From: Fodinicola feengrottensis
GTDB lineage: Bacteria > Actinomycetota > Actinomycetes > Mycobacteriales > HKI-0501
Assembly: GCF_010993775.1 (NCBI RefSeq)
Contig: NZ_WOTO01000019.1
Span: forward strand, 62,001-126,000
Length of the DNA: 64,000 nucleotides
Reading direction: 5' to 3'
This document shows positions 1 to 8,381 of the stretch, in pieces; within the stretch, counting starts at the first letter, position 1; every line of letters starts with the position of its first letter. The notes below the pieces were generated by a model that did no database searches, was not told the origin of the DNA, and worked only from the letters and a program-made list of their open reading frames with translations. A program made the position numbers and the translations under genes.

Positions 1-85
1 CCGGCGGCCCAGACCCTGCAAACGGGGAGGATGGACCGACTCAAACCCCTTACTGTAAGAGCATTTTCCCCATGGGTACGACAAG

Positions 86-2106
86 TCATTGGTTCGCGGT
101 TTCGGCGACTGTGCGGTAATAGGTACGAGCGTCATCCAACACCGCGACCAACTCACCGAGGCGCTCGTCGCGTGTCTCCGGCGCGAAGTGGCCGTGCTCA
201 GTGGCAAACGCCTGCAATGTGTCGAGAAAATCCAGGCACCAGCTGGCGTCCGCCAGTCGCGCGACCCGACGACCGGCGATATCCACGTATATCGGCGATG
301 TATGCGCCAACACGCTGCTGTCCAGCACGTCCAGGTGCTTCGGGCCACGGGCGATCGCGGCATACCAGCCCGGCTTGTCCACTGTGGACTCGAAAGTGAG
401 CTCGCCGGATTCTCCAGCCGCCAATACGCCGTCCGGTCCGACGATCGTCAGCTCCTTTACGCCCGGACCAGTGACGGTCGCGGTCATCGTCAGCCGGTCG
501 CCAGATCCGAGATCCAGCACGTCGCCCGGGCCATGGCCATTGACCGCGAACGTCAGCCACGGACCGTTGGTGACGATCGTACGGCCGGCCCGAATGGCGG
601 TTTGAAAGGCGGCTACCGACAGTTGTTCGTCGCCGAGATGGGCATAGACCCGCGCCCAGCCGGGCGGGTTGGACGCTACCACCGGGCCGTGCGAGAAGGA
701 CAGAAACACGTCCGTACCCGCCGTGGCCGCGAGCCGGATACCGCAGGAAAGCAGCCGGTGGTAAAGGAAAATCGCGCCTTCGTGCATCAACGGCGACAAC
801 ACGTCCACCGAGTCGACGACACCGAGCGCCGCGTCCGCGACGAGCTCGCGCGCCTCCACCGACCGTGGGTAGCCAAAGAACTGGTCGGTCGACCAGTCCG
901 GCGGAAATGCCGAATGCGACGGATGCGCATATCCGACGGTCGCGGAAAGGGACCGCAGTTCCTCGCTCGCGCGCGGCCTTGTTGGGTGGCCAATCATCAG
1001 CGTGCTCGGTGCCTTCGAAACCGGAGAAATACTTTTTCGGCGGCGCGGTCACGCCGAGCCCATGGACGTGTCCGAGCAGGTTGTTCCGGTATTCCACACC
1101 CATCCTCGCCACCGCGTCACTCGACGACCAGGGCAGGTCGACACCGGCGAAGGATTCGAGCATTTCCCGGTCGTAGACGTGTGCGCCATGGAAGTTTCCG
1201 GCCACCAGGTTCATCAGATGTAGACCTTCGCCGACCTGCATTCGGGCCGCATCCCGCGGATGACAGACCAGATCGCCACTGTAGTTCTGGTGAACGTGCA
1301 GATCGCCGCCGTACCAGCCGCCCGCCGCCGGATCGATCAGCCGGTGCGGCTCACAGTCCACCGGTACGGTCTGGCCCGGCTCCGGTCGAACCTCGATTTC
1401 GGTACGGTCAAACTCCATCCCGCGCGTACAGACGACACGTAGGTCATCGACCGGGACGCCAAGAGTGACGGTGCCGGCATGGAAAAACGGCCGATGATGG
1501 ATGTCCCATTTCTTCAGGACGTCGTCCGGAAACCAGGCGCCACCAGTCGAGTCGGTCACCGACCAGCGAGCACATTGCGAGGCGGAGAGCCGCAGCTCGG
1601 CCGCCGTGCACGGACGTACCGCATCCGTCACGTCCAGTTGCACCCCGCCGAACCGGACGACCAGAATATTTTCCACGTCTGTGACGACAATAGCCGCGGC
1701 ACGCGGCGCGATCGTCACGTCCTGGCCAGCCACCGCAAGCGTGATTTCCCGATCCAGAGCCGAATCCACGATGACATCGATCTGTCGCCGGTGGCCGGCG
1801 ATCACCGGGCGCGCCGGCCCACAGCGCGCGGCGAGAACCCCGGACTCGCTCACACCGACCACCACGATCCCGGCCGGAACCTGGGTCACCGATCAACTGC
1901 CGAACCGCCGCCGCCGAGTCTCCGCCGGTCTGTTCAAGGGCCTCAAAAAATGGCCCGATCAGTGAGAACCGTGCCCACCGGAAAATATCCGGCATGACCT
2001 CATCGCCCCAGTCCCAGCCGTTGCGGTCCCGCAGACGCCGATAGTGGGCCAGCGCCTCGATGACCTCCGCCGGCAGATCGAGCGTCATGGTTTCGTGGCA
2101 GCACAT
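86..2106 (-). CDS. CehA/McbA-type PHP metallohydrolase (two frameshifts)
   Basis: A probable metal-dependent phosphoesterase or hydrolase of the PHP superfamily (CehA/McbA group). The middle of the protein carries the metal-binding motif GGDLHVHQNYSGD, with a second histidine cluster in NFHGAHVYD. The C-terminal third has AATAGTDVF and a run of beta-sandwich-like sequence. The reading frame is broken twice, near 1885 (after the N-terminal block ending AVRQLIGD) and near 970-1000; joined, the product is about 670 residues. The start is taken at 2106; an in-frame ATG at 2088 is equally possible and neither has a good ribosome site. The substrate cannot be read from the sequence. Confidence 0.75.
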
Positions 2107-2149
2107 GATCCGACCCTGTCAGAACAACCGCGATATCGCACGCATGCTG

Positions 2150-2314
2150 TCAGTGCAGGGCGAGGGCGATGTCCCCTTCGCTGGTGGGGCCGCAGGTCCG
2201 ATCGCCCGAACTGATCCGCCGCGCCAAAACACCGGCCGCCTGCGCCCCGACGTCGTCCTGGACGACCTCATCGTCAGCACGAATGGCGGCCTCCCGGCGC
2301 TTTGTCGTACTCAT
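2150..2314 (-). CDS. Possible 54-residue small protein
   Basis: A short open frame starting MSTTKRREAAIRADDE and ending GDIALALH. It has a balanced acidic/basic composition, unlike the arginine-rich antisense frames common in this DNA. It lies 43 bp upstream of the PHP hydrolase on the same strand and is divergent from the gene at 2355. No family is recognised and the ribosome site is poor (GGAG is only one base from the ATG). It may be a remnant or a spurious frame. Confidence 0.28.
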   Translation of the reverse strand: MSTTKRREAAIRADDEVVQDDVGAQAAGVLARRISSGDRTCGPTSEGDIALALH

Positions 2315-2354
2315 GCTCCAAGCGTGCCAAACCTCATTGACGGAGACTGAACAG

Positions 2355-2747
2355 ATGGCTACCGACGAGGAGTTGTTCCACGCATTGCTGGCGCTCGACC
2401 ATTCCCGGCAGCCGCCGTGGGGACCGTTGCACGGCGCGGTGGTCGCGGCGTACGTCCTCCAGCACGAGACGGCGACGCGGATCCCGCGCGACGACCAACG
2501 GTTGGAGACACTGCGTGCCTTCGTCGGCGGGCGGCTCGGGGAATTCACCGCGGGCTTGGTACGGCGCAATTCCCATCGCCGTCCCCCAAGCGCCAAGCGG
2601 ACAGCGTCGGCAGAGCTGGTCGGGCCGCCGCGAGGCTTCACCGTCACGATCGCGGACGTGGCGGTCGACGGCACCTTCCCGGCTGACGGCTACGAGGACC
2701 GCCTTCGCGCTTGGGCCACCGACGTACTGAGCGCTTGGTCAGGATGA
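2355..2747 (+). CDS. Small protein resembling DUF5946
   Basis: A 130-residue protein beginning MATDEELFHALLALDHS, with the run PPWGPLHGAVVAAYVLQH. This recalls the actinobacterial DUF5946 family (a 'hall of LQH' type core), although the cysteine pair common at the start of that family is absent. The ATG at 2355 was chosen because GGAGA lies about 8 bases upstream; the open frame extends further 5' but that part looks non-coding. There is no signal peptide or membrane segment. The function is unknown. Confidence 0.65.
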   Translation: MATDEELFHALLALDHSRQPPWGPLHGAVVAAYVLQHETATRIPRDDQRLETLRAFVGGRLGEFTAGLVRRNSHRRPPSAKRTASAELVGPPRGFTVTIADVAVDGTFPADGYEDRLRAWATDVLSAWSG

Positions 2748-2783
2748 CGATGAAGCGGCCAGGCAGCGCATTCGCGGCAGTGA

Positions 2784-4240
2784 TCAGTCGGTGCAGATGG
2801 TCCCGCGGGCGGGCAGCTCGCGATCGATGAGGTAGTCGTTCATGGCGTTCTGAACGCACGCGGAGAACAGGAACATCGAGTAGTCATCGCCGTCCCGGGT
2901 CAGTACGACGCTGCCAGGCAGCTGGCGTGACAGGCCCAAGGCCCAGGTGTACGCGGTCGAGGACTGGTGTGTCGACTGGATGATCAGTGCGGGTGCGCGC
3001 GCCGCGCGCCGGAGTCGTGTGGGGCCGGTCCGCGGGCACGGGCCAGCCCAGGCAGCCCGCCATGGTGGTCCAGCCCGCGACCGCACCACCCAGGTGTGGA
3101 GACAGCTGGGCGGCGAGCCGTTCGAGCTGGTCCAGCTGCCGGTAGGAGGTGGCGACGGGCGGGGTGTCCAGGCAGGCGTGAGTTTGCGCCTCGACCCGAT
3201 TGAGGGTCTTGTCCTGGACGACAGTGAAGGCGCTGGCGTCGCCGTTCAGTGCGGCGAGAATCGCGGTGGCGAGTCGCGGCCACTGCGGAAACCTGATGTT
3301 CAGGTAGTCCTGTACGGCCGCGCGGATGTCCTCACCGGACAGCGCGCGCCGCGAATCGCTGGTGGGGATCGGGTGCCGGTCGGCCTTCCGCGACGAGTCG
3401 GTCGAACAGACCCGCCACATCCTGGCCGGCCAGTGCGCAGGTTCCGGTGGTCTGCGTACGGCACCAGTCGGCAAATCGGTCGAACGACTCCTCGGCCGTA
3501 CGGATTTCGGTGGTCAGGCGGTCAAGTGGCGACAGGTTGTCCGCCAACGCGCTGTCGGCGATCATCGTTCGCAACCGGCCGGGGTAGAGCTGAGCGTACG
3601 TCTTGCCCAGCAAGGTGCTGTAGCCGATGCCGTACCAGCTCACCTGGCGCTCACCAAGCCCGACGCGGACGGCCTCCACGTCACGAGCCGCACTGACAAT
3701 ATCCAGATGAGCCAGCAAGGCCTGCTGCGACTTTCCGCACGAGGCCGCCAGCGCCCTGTTGTTGGCCTCCAACACCTCGAACTGCGCCTCGCTGCGCGGA
3801 AAGTAGGTCACGCCAGGTCCGCGTTGTGGCCGGCCGGCGCAGGTGGTCGGGTCGCTGTGGCCGACACCTCGCGGGTCGACCGCGACGAGGTCGAACCGCT
3901 GGGCCATGGCGGAATTGCCGACGCCGAATTGCAGCGCGTAGCCCAGTTGCTCGATGCTCGACCCGCCCGCGACGTCGTTGAGCAGCAGGCTGCCGATCCG
4001 GTGCGCCTGATCGCCGGCCTTTCGGCGTACCAGGGAGAGTTCGGTCTCCCCAGACCGGGGACGCGTCCAGTCCACCGGTACGCGCAGGGTGCCGCAGTCC
4101 AGTCCGGCCAGGTCCTGCTGGGTGCAGGACTGCCACCCGATTCGCTCGGGCGCCGGTGGCACGTGCGCGGTCGCCGGCGATGACGCGGTCATCGCCAGTG
4201 CGATGGCCATTCCGGCCGCGGCCAGGGTCGCGATCTTCAT
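2784..4240 (-). CDS. Secreted TAP-like alpha/beta hydrolase, catalytic residues lost (two frameshifts)
   Basis: Fold and length match the tripeptidyl-aminopeptidase-like alpha/beta hydrolases (S33 type) that are abundant in actinobacteria. There is a signal peptide (MKIATLAAAGMAIALAM, then A-rich to AHVPP), an oxyanion region near DPRGVGHSDP and a TAP-like C-terminal domain. The nucleophile elbow, normally G-x-S-Y-G, reads YGIGYSTLLG, so the serine position is glycine. The usual Asp segment (GTRDPxTP) reads STHQSSTA, and the usual Gly-His-Gly reads DGDDYSMF. All three triad positions are therefore replaced. AGGAG precedes ATG 4240. Frame breaks lie near 3335-3400 and 3030. A perfect TetR-type operator lies just upstream. 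It may be a pseudo-enzyme (a binding protein) or a decaying gene. Confidence 0.8.
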
Positions 4241-4260
4241 ACGATTTCTCCTACTGTGAT

Positions 4261-4280
4261 GTGAGTGGTTGACCACTCAC
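4261..4280. promoter_or_regulatory. TetR operator upstream of the TAP-like hydrolase
   Basis: An almost perfect palindrome, GTGAGTGGT-TG-ACCACTCAC. The arms are 9 bp. It sits 20 bases upstream of the hydrolase start and directly after the TetR gene. The same outer arms recur at 4891-4910 in front of the TetR gene, so both are likely bound by that regulator. Confidence 0.75.
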
Positions 4281-4323
4281 TTATCGGTCAGAAAGAAGGC
4301 CGCCGAAGCGGCTTCGGGGTTGA

Positions 4324-4890
4324 TCAGAAGTGCCGGATGCCCGCTCCGAGGGTCTTCGCCCACGGGGCGTCCACCGCCGCGGTATCCAAGGCGATCAGCA
4401 GGTTGCACAGCAGTCCGACCGCGAAGAACCGCTGGATCTCGGGGTCGGCGGCACCGGAAACGGCCCGTACATATTCGACCTGCTTGGCGTAGTAGGCCCG
4501 GACCGCGTCGCGAATCGCGGGCTCGCTGGTGGCACAGTTCGCCTGCATGAGCACCATCAGCAGGTCCCGGTCGGCGATCAGCCGCGCGTACGCCTGCCCC
4601 AACGCGTCGAGCACCTCGGCGGGGCCGCTGCCCCGCGCGGCGGCCGCCGCGGTGGCGAAGCACTCGGACATGCGCAACGAGCAGTGCCCGATCACCTCGA
4701 CGAACAGCGATTCCTTGTCCGGGAAGAGCCGATACACGTACGCCTGCGAGATGCCGGCCCGAGCAGCGACCTCACTGGTTGTCGTTCCGTAATATCCCTT
4801 CGCCGCGAAAGCGTGGATCGCCGTCCGCAGCACGGTCTCGCGACGTTCGTCCGCGGTGGACAACTGGCGGGACGTTGATCCTCTCGGCAT
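4324..4890 (-). CDS. TetR-family transcriptional regulator
   Basis: A 188-residue regulator. The N-terminal helix-turn-helix covers about residues 15-60 (TTTSEVAARAGISQAYVYRLF, then DKESLF), followed by a helical ligand domain. ATG 4890 (MPRGSTSRQ) is preferred over an upstream ATG at 4926 because the upstream stretch contains the operator. It lies immediately upstream of the TAP-like hydrolase on the same strand. The palindromes at 4891-4910 and 4261-4280 suggest that it represses both itself and the hydrolase. The frame is intact. The inducer is unknown. Confidence 0.9.
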   Translation of the reverse strand: MPRGSTSRQLSTADERRETVLRTAIHAFAAKGYYGTTTSEVAARAGISQAYVYRLFPDKESLFVEVIGHCSLRMSECFATAAAAARGSGPAEVLDALGQAYARLIADRDLLMVLMQANCATSEPAIRDAVRAYYAKQVEYVRAVSGAADPEIQRFFAVGLLCNLLIALDTAAVDAPWAKTLGAGIRHF

Positions 4891-4910
4891 GTGAGTAATA
4901 AACCACTCAC
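4891..4910. promoter_or_regulatory. TetR operator upstream of its own gene
   Basis: GTGAGT, eight bases, then ACTCAC, abutting the start codon of the TetR gene. The downstream half (ACCACTCAC) is identical to the half-site in the operator at 4261-4280; the upstream half differs in three bases. Autoregulation is inferred. Confidence 0.7.
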
Positions 4911-5047
4911 ACCTTGCCGAAGTCAACCTATCGCTCCGGTCAGTGGGGTAGTGCCGTCAAAACCACCGCGCGAGCATCGACCAGGACGAGGAGTAGCGAC
5001 TTGGCCGTGCATTTGCCGTAGACAGCCGTACAACACCGGATACAGCT

Positions 5048-5079
5048 AGCGCCAGTCGAACGTAGGCTCGACTGGCGCT
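5048..5079. terminator. 12-bp hairpin downstream of gltX and the tRNA genes
   Basis: AGCGCCAGTCGA, an 8-base loop, then TCGACTGGCGCT: a perfect 12-bp stem. No U-run follows on either strand. It lies between the 3' end of tRNA-Glu and the TetR gene, so it probably ends the leftward gltX-tRNA transcript or protects its 3' end. Confidence 0.6.
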
Positions 5080-5139
5080 TGCCGTATCTCGGCTGGTCAG
5101 CGCCATATTCGCGCTGGTCAAACCCTGCTTCACAGCTTG

Positions 5140-5212
5140 TAGCCCCGACGGGATTCGAACCCGTGCTACCGCCTTGAGAGGGCGGCGTCCTAGGCCGCTA
5201 GACGACGGGGCC
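5140..5212 (-). tRNA. tRNA-Glu (CTC)
   Basis: A cloverleaf of about 73 nt on the minus strand. The D-arm starts GTCTAGCGGCC, the anticodon stem CCGCC/GGCGG encloses loop CTCTCAA (anticodon CTC), and the T-arm is ACGGG-TTCGAAT-CCCGT. The acceptor GGCCCCG pairs with CGGGGCT, and no CCA is encoded. It is substrate for the GltX encoded just upstream on the same strand. Confidence 0.95.
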
Positions 5213-5290
5213 CTAGAACCAACTCCACACGTGCCCCCGGCACCGATACTGCCGGTGCCGGGTGGTGGTTCCCTGGTGGAACCGGAACCG

Positions 5291-5362
5291 CTGGGGTACC
5301 AGGACTCGAACCTAGACTAACAGGGCCAGAACCTGCCGGGCTGCCAATTACCCCATACCCCA
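5291..5362 (-). tRNA. tRNA-Gln (CTG)
   Basis: A 72-nt cloverleaf on the minus strand. The acceptor TGGGGTA pairs with TACCCCA, the anticodon loop is TTCTGGC (anticodon CTG), the T-loop is TTCGAGT, and no CCA is encoded. It lies between gltX and tRNA-Glu. In actinobacteria without GlnRS, GltX misacylates this tRNA with Glu and GatCAB amidates it; that route is family knowledge and is not seen here. Confidence 0.95.
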
Positions 5363-5447
5363 ATGCGCTTTTCAGCGCCCTGACTGCGCTGTGAACAATA
5401 CCGGACGGTGTTCCAGCCTTCCAAAGCGGGGCGCCGTGACGCGGGAC

Positions 5448-6909
5448 TCAGCTCTGCGCGCGGCGCAGCCGCGACAGGCTGCGGTCGCGGCCGAGCAACT
5501 CCATGGATTCGAAGAGCGGCGGCGAGATCGTACGACCGGTGACAGCCACCCGGATCGGCGTATATGCCTTGCGGGGCTTGAGGCCCAGGCCGTCGATCAG
5601 GGCCGCTGAAAGGGCCCCTTCGACGGCGGCGGTGTCCCAGGTCTGCAGCGGCTCCAGGGCCGCGACGGCGGCGGCGAGTACGGGCTGGGCGTCAGTGCCG
5701 AGGTTCTTCGCGGCCACCTCCGGGGCCGGTGCCGCGTCCTCGTCGCTGACGAAAAGGAAGCTGAGCATCGTGACGGCATCGGACAGGGTGACGATCCGCT
5801 CGGCGACCAGCGGGGGTGGCGGCGGCCAGCACGGCCGGGTCGTACGTCAGGCCGGCGGCCGTCAGGTGGGTCCGCAGGCGGCTGGCGAGGTCGTCGACGG
5901 AGAGCAGCCGGATGTGCTGGGCGTTGATCGCCTCGGCCTTCTTCTCGTCGAAGCGGGCCGGGTTGGGGCTGATGCCGGTGCCGTCGAAGGCGGCGGTCAG
6001 CTCGGCGGGGCTGAACACGTCGCGGTCCGGGCCGATCGACCAGCCGAGCAGCGCGAGGTAGTTGATCAGGCCTTCTGGTACGAATCCGCGCTCGCGGTAA
6101 TACCACAGGTTGGTCTGCTCGTCGCGTTTGGACAGCTTCTTGTTGCCTTCACCGCGGACCAACGGCAGGTGCCCGTACGTCGGCATAACCGTCGCTACAC
6201 CGATGTCGGCAAGCGCGCGATAGAGACCGATCTGGCGAGGGGGGGTGGACGGCAGCAGGTCCTCACCGCGCATGATGTGGGTGATCCGCATCATCGCGTC
6301 GTCGACCGGATTCGTCAGCGTGTAAAGCGGCTTCCCGTTCGCGCGTACGAGCACCGGGTCCGGCACCGACCCGGCCGGGAAGGTCACGTCACCGCGAACC
6401 ATGTCGACCCACGAGATGTCCTGGTCGGGCATCCGCAACCGCAGCACCGCCTCGCGGCCCTCGCCCTGGTACGCGGCTCGCTGCGACTCGGTCAGCTGCC
6501 GGTCGAAGTTGTCGTAGCCGAGCTTGGGGTCGCGACCGGCGGCACGGTGCCGGGCCTCGACCTCCTCGTTGGTCGAATACGCCTCGTAGACGTGACCGGC
6601 GGCCCGCAGCTTGGCGACCACGTCGGCGTAGATCTCGGAGCGCTCACTCTGCCGGTACGGCCCGTACGAGCCGCCCAGCTCCGGGCCTTCGTCCCAGTCC
6701 ATGCCGAGCCAGCGGAGCGCTTCCAGCAGCTCCTGATACGACTCCTCGGAGTCGCGGGCGGCATCGGTGTCCTCGATCCGGAACACCAGCTGGCCGCCGT
6801 GATGGCGGGCGAAGGCCCAGTTGAAGAGGCACGTACGCATCATGCCGATGTGCGGGTGGCCAGTGGGCGACGGGGAGAAGCGGACCCGTACCGCGGGATC
6901 AGTAGTCAT
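5448..6909 (-). CDS. gltX: Glutamate--tRNA ligase (one frameshift)
   Basis: A class I glutamyl-tRNA synthetase of about 485 residues, charging tRNA-Glu in the cytoplasm. The HIGH motif appears as [13 protein letters not shown] near residue 14, the KMSKS-type loop as NKKLSKRD near residue 245, and the Rossmann region includes [16 protein letters not shown] frame break near 5810-5820, in a run of five G, separates the C-terminal anticodon-binding part, which ends LSRLRRAQS. Since the enzyme should be essential, this is almost certainly a sequence error. tRNA-Gln and tRNA-Glu lie 86 and 236 bp downstream on the same strand. The start is ATG 6909 ([15 protein letters not shown]). Confidence 0.95.
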
Positions 6910-6956
6910 AGCCTCCCTAGCCTAACGAGCGGAGGCGTACTAGCTTTAGCGGTGTG

Positions 6957-6978
6957 TAATTCAACACAGGCTGAATTA
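6957..6978. promoter_or_regulatory. Inverted repeat in the gltX/monooxygenase divergent region
   Basis: TAATTCA, eight bases, then TGAATTA: 7-bp perfect arms ending 14 bases before the GTG start of the monooxygenase. The size and position suit a dimeric repressor operator. No local regulator gene is obvious. Confidence 0.5.
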
Positions 6979-6992
6979 AGTGAGGTGGCCAA

Positions 6993-8213
6993 GTGACTGA
7001 TTGCATCGTGGTAGGAGGCGGCCCAGCCGGAATGATGCTGGGACTCCTGCTGGCCCGCGCCGGCGTCGGGGTGACCGTGCTGGAGAAGCACGGCGACTTC
7101 CTACGTGACTTCCGTGGCGACACCGTGCACGCCTCGACGCTGACCCTGTTGGACGAGCTGGGGCTCGGTGAGCGGTTCGCCGCGCTCCCGCACCGGCACA
7201 TGTCCAAGATGAGCCTCACGTACACCGGAACGGTCGCGACGCTGGCGGACTTCAGCCTGCTCAAGGGGCCACACAAGCACATCGCGATGGTGCCGCAGTG
7301 GGATCTGCTGGACCTGCTCGCGGATGAGGCGGGCACCGAGCCAACCTTCGAGCTGCGGATGAACACCGAGGTCACCGAGCTGATCACGGCAGGCGAGAAG
7401 GTGCTGGGCGTACGGTTCAAGACCGCCGACGGCGAGACCGGCGAGCTCCGGGCGCCGCTCACGGTCAGCTGCGAAGGCCGGCATTCCAGGTTGCGCCGGG
7501 GCGCTGTCCGCGACTACCCCGTACCGATGGATGTCTGGTGGTTCCGGCTGCCGCGGCTGACCGACGACATCGACGGCGGGGTCATGAGTTTCACCACCGG
7601 CCACGCGATCGTGGCCTTCGATCGGGGCGACTACTTCCAGGCCGCTTACATGATCCCCAAGGGCTCCGACGCCGAGCTGCGGGCGAGGGGCCTGCCCTGG
7701 TTCCGGGAGACCGTCAAGGAGCTGTTCCCGTGGACCCGCGACCAGCTGGACACCATCACCAGCTGGGACGACGTGAAGTTCCTCAACGCCAAGCTGGACC
7801 TGCTGAAGACCTGGTACGCGGACGGGCTGCTGTGCATCGGCGACGCGGCGCACGCGATGTCACCGGCTGGTGGCGTGGGCATCAACCTCGCGATCCAGGA
7901 CGCGGTCGCGGCCGCCGCCATCCTGGCCGGCCCGCTGCGCCGCGGCACGGTGTCCACCGGAGACCTCGCGCGAGTGCAACGCCGCCGGACCTACCCGACA
8001 GTGGCCACCCAGGCCGTCCAACGGCTGATGCACCGCGTCGCGATCAACCACGCGCTGACCGGCGCCATCGGCGACAAACCGCCAGCGCCCGTACGGCTGA
8101 TCTCCCGGACGCCACTTCTGCGGCGGCTGCCGGGCGAGATCGTCGGCCTGGGCTTTCGGCCCGAACACATCCCCGCCTTCGCCCGCCGGAAGCCAGACCA
8201 GCTGTCCCGCTGA
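6993..8213 (+). CDS. FAD-dependent monooxygenase (PHBH type)
   Basis: A 406-residue flavoprotein of the p-hydroxybenzoate hydroxylase fold, probably hydroxylating an aromatic or polyketide-like substrate with NAD(P)H. The N-terminal FAD loop is VVGGGPAGMMLGLLLARAGV, the DG-like motif region is VSCEGRHSRLRR, and the second FAD motif is LLCIGDAAHAMSPAGGVGIN near residue 285. The start is GTG 6993, with GAGGTGG 5 bases upstream. It is divergent from gltX with an 83-bp gap that contains the inverted repeat at 6957-6978. The frame is intact. The substrate cannot be assigned. Confidence 0.9.
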   Translation: MTDCIVVGGGPAGMMLGLLLARAGVGVTVLEKHGDFLRDFRGDTVHASTLTLLDELGLGERFAALPHRHMSKMSLTYTGTVATLADFSLLKGPHKHIAMVPQWDLLDLLADEAGTEPTFELRMNTEVTELITAGEKVLGVRFKTADGETGELRAPLTVSCEGRHSRLRRGAVRDYPVPMDVWWFRLPRLTDDIDGGVMSFTTGHAIVAFDRGDYFQAAYMIPKGSDAELRARGLPWFRETVKELFPWTRDQLDTITSWDDVKFLNAKLDLLKTWYADGLLCIGDAAHAMSPAGGVGINLAIQDAVAAAAILAGPLRRGTVSTGDLARVQRRRTYPTVATQAVQRLMHRVAINHALTGAIGDKPPAPVRLISRTPLLRRLPGEIVGLGFRPEHIPAFARRKPDQLSR

Positions 8214-8270
8214 CGATGCCCTTTTGTCCGCTTTGGGTGGTCGGGTCTTCGCGGGTGGGGGCGAGATTGT

Positions 8271-8336
8271 CGTCGAGTGTGGGACTTTGTTCCGCGCTCG
8301 ACGTCGAGTGTGGGTTAAAGTCCCGCACTCGGCGTC
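8271..8336. repeat. Tandem-hairpin intergenic repeat, copy 1
   Basis: A 66-bp element made of two adjacent hairpins, each with CGAGTG(T/C)GGG on one side and a CCGC-CTCG complement on the other, joined by ACGT. The whole unit is also close to a palindrome about the central CGACGTCG. A second copy, about 85 percent identical, lies at 41121-41186. Copy 1 sits between convergent genes and could serve as a two-way terminator. Confidence 0.75.
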
Positions 8337-8381
8337 GGGCCTGTGACTGGCGGGGCTGATGTGGCACCGCGGCCAAACGCG

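Noticed and set aside
31..399. Plus-strand frames in the first 400 bases
   Set aside because: They lie antisense to the 3' end of the PHP-type hydrolase; GGAGG before the ATG at 31 is not followed by coding-like sequence. Bases 1-85 hold nothing I can support.
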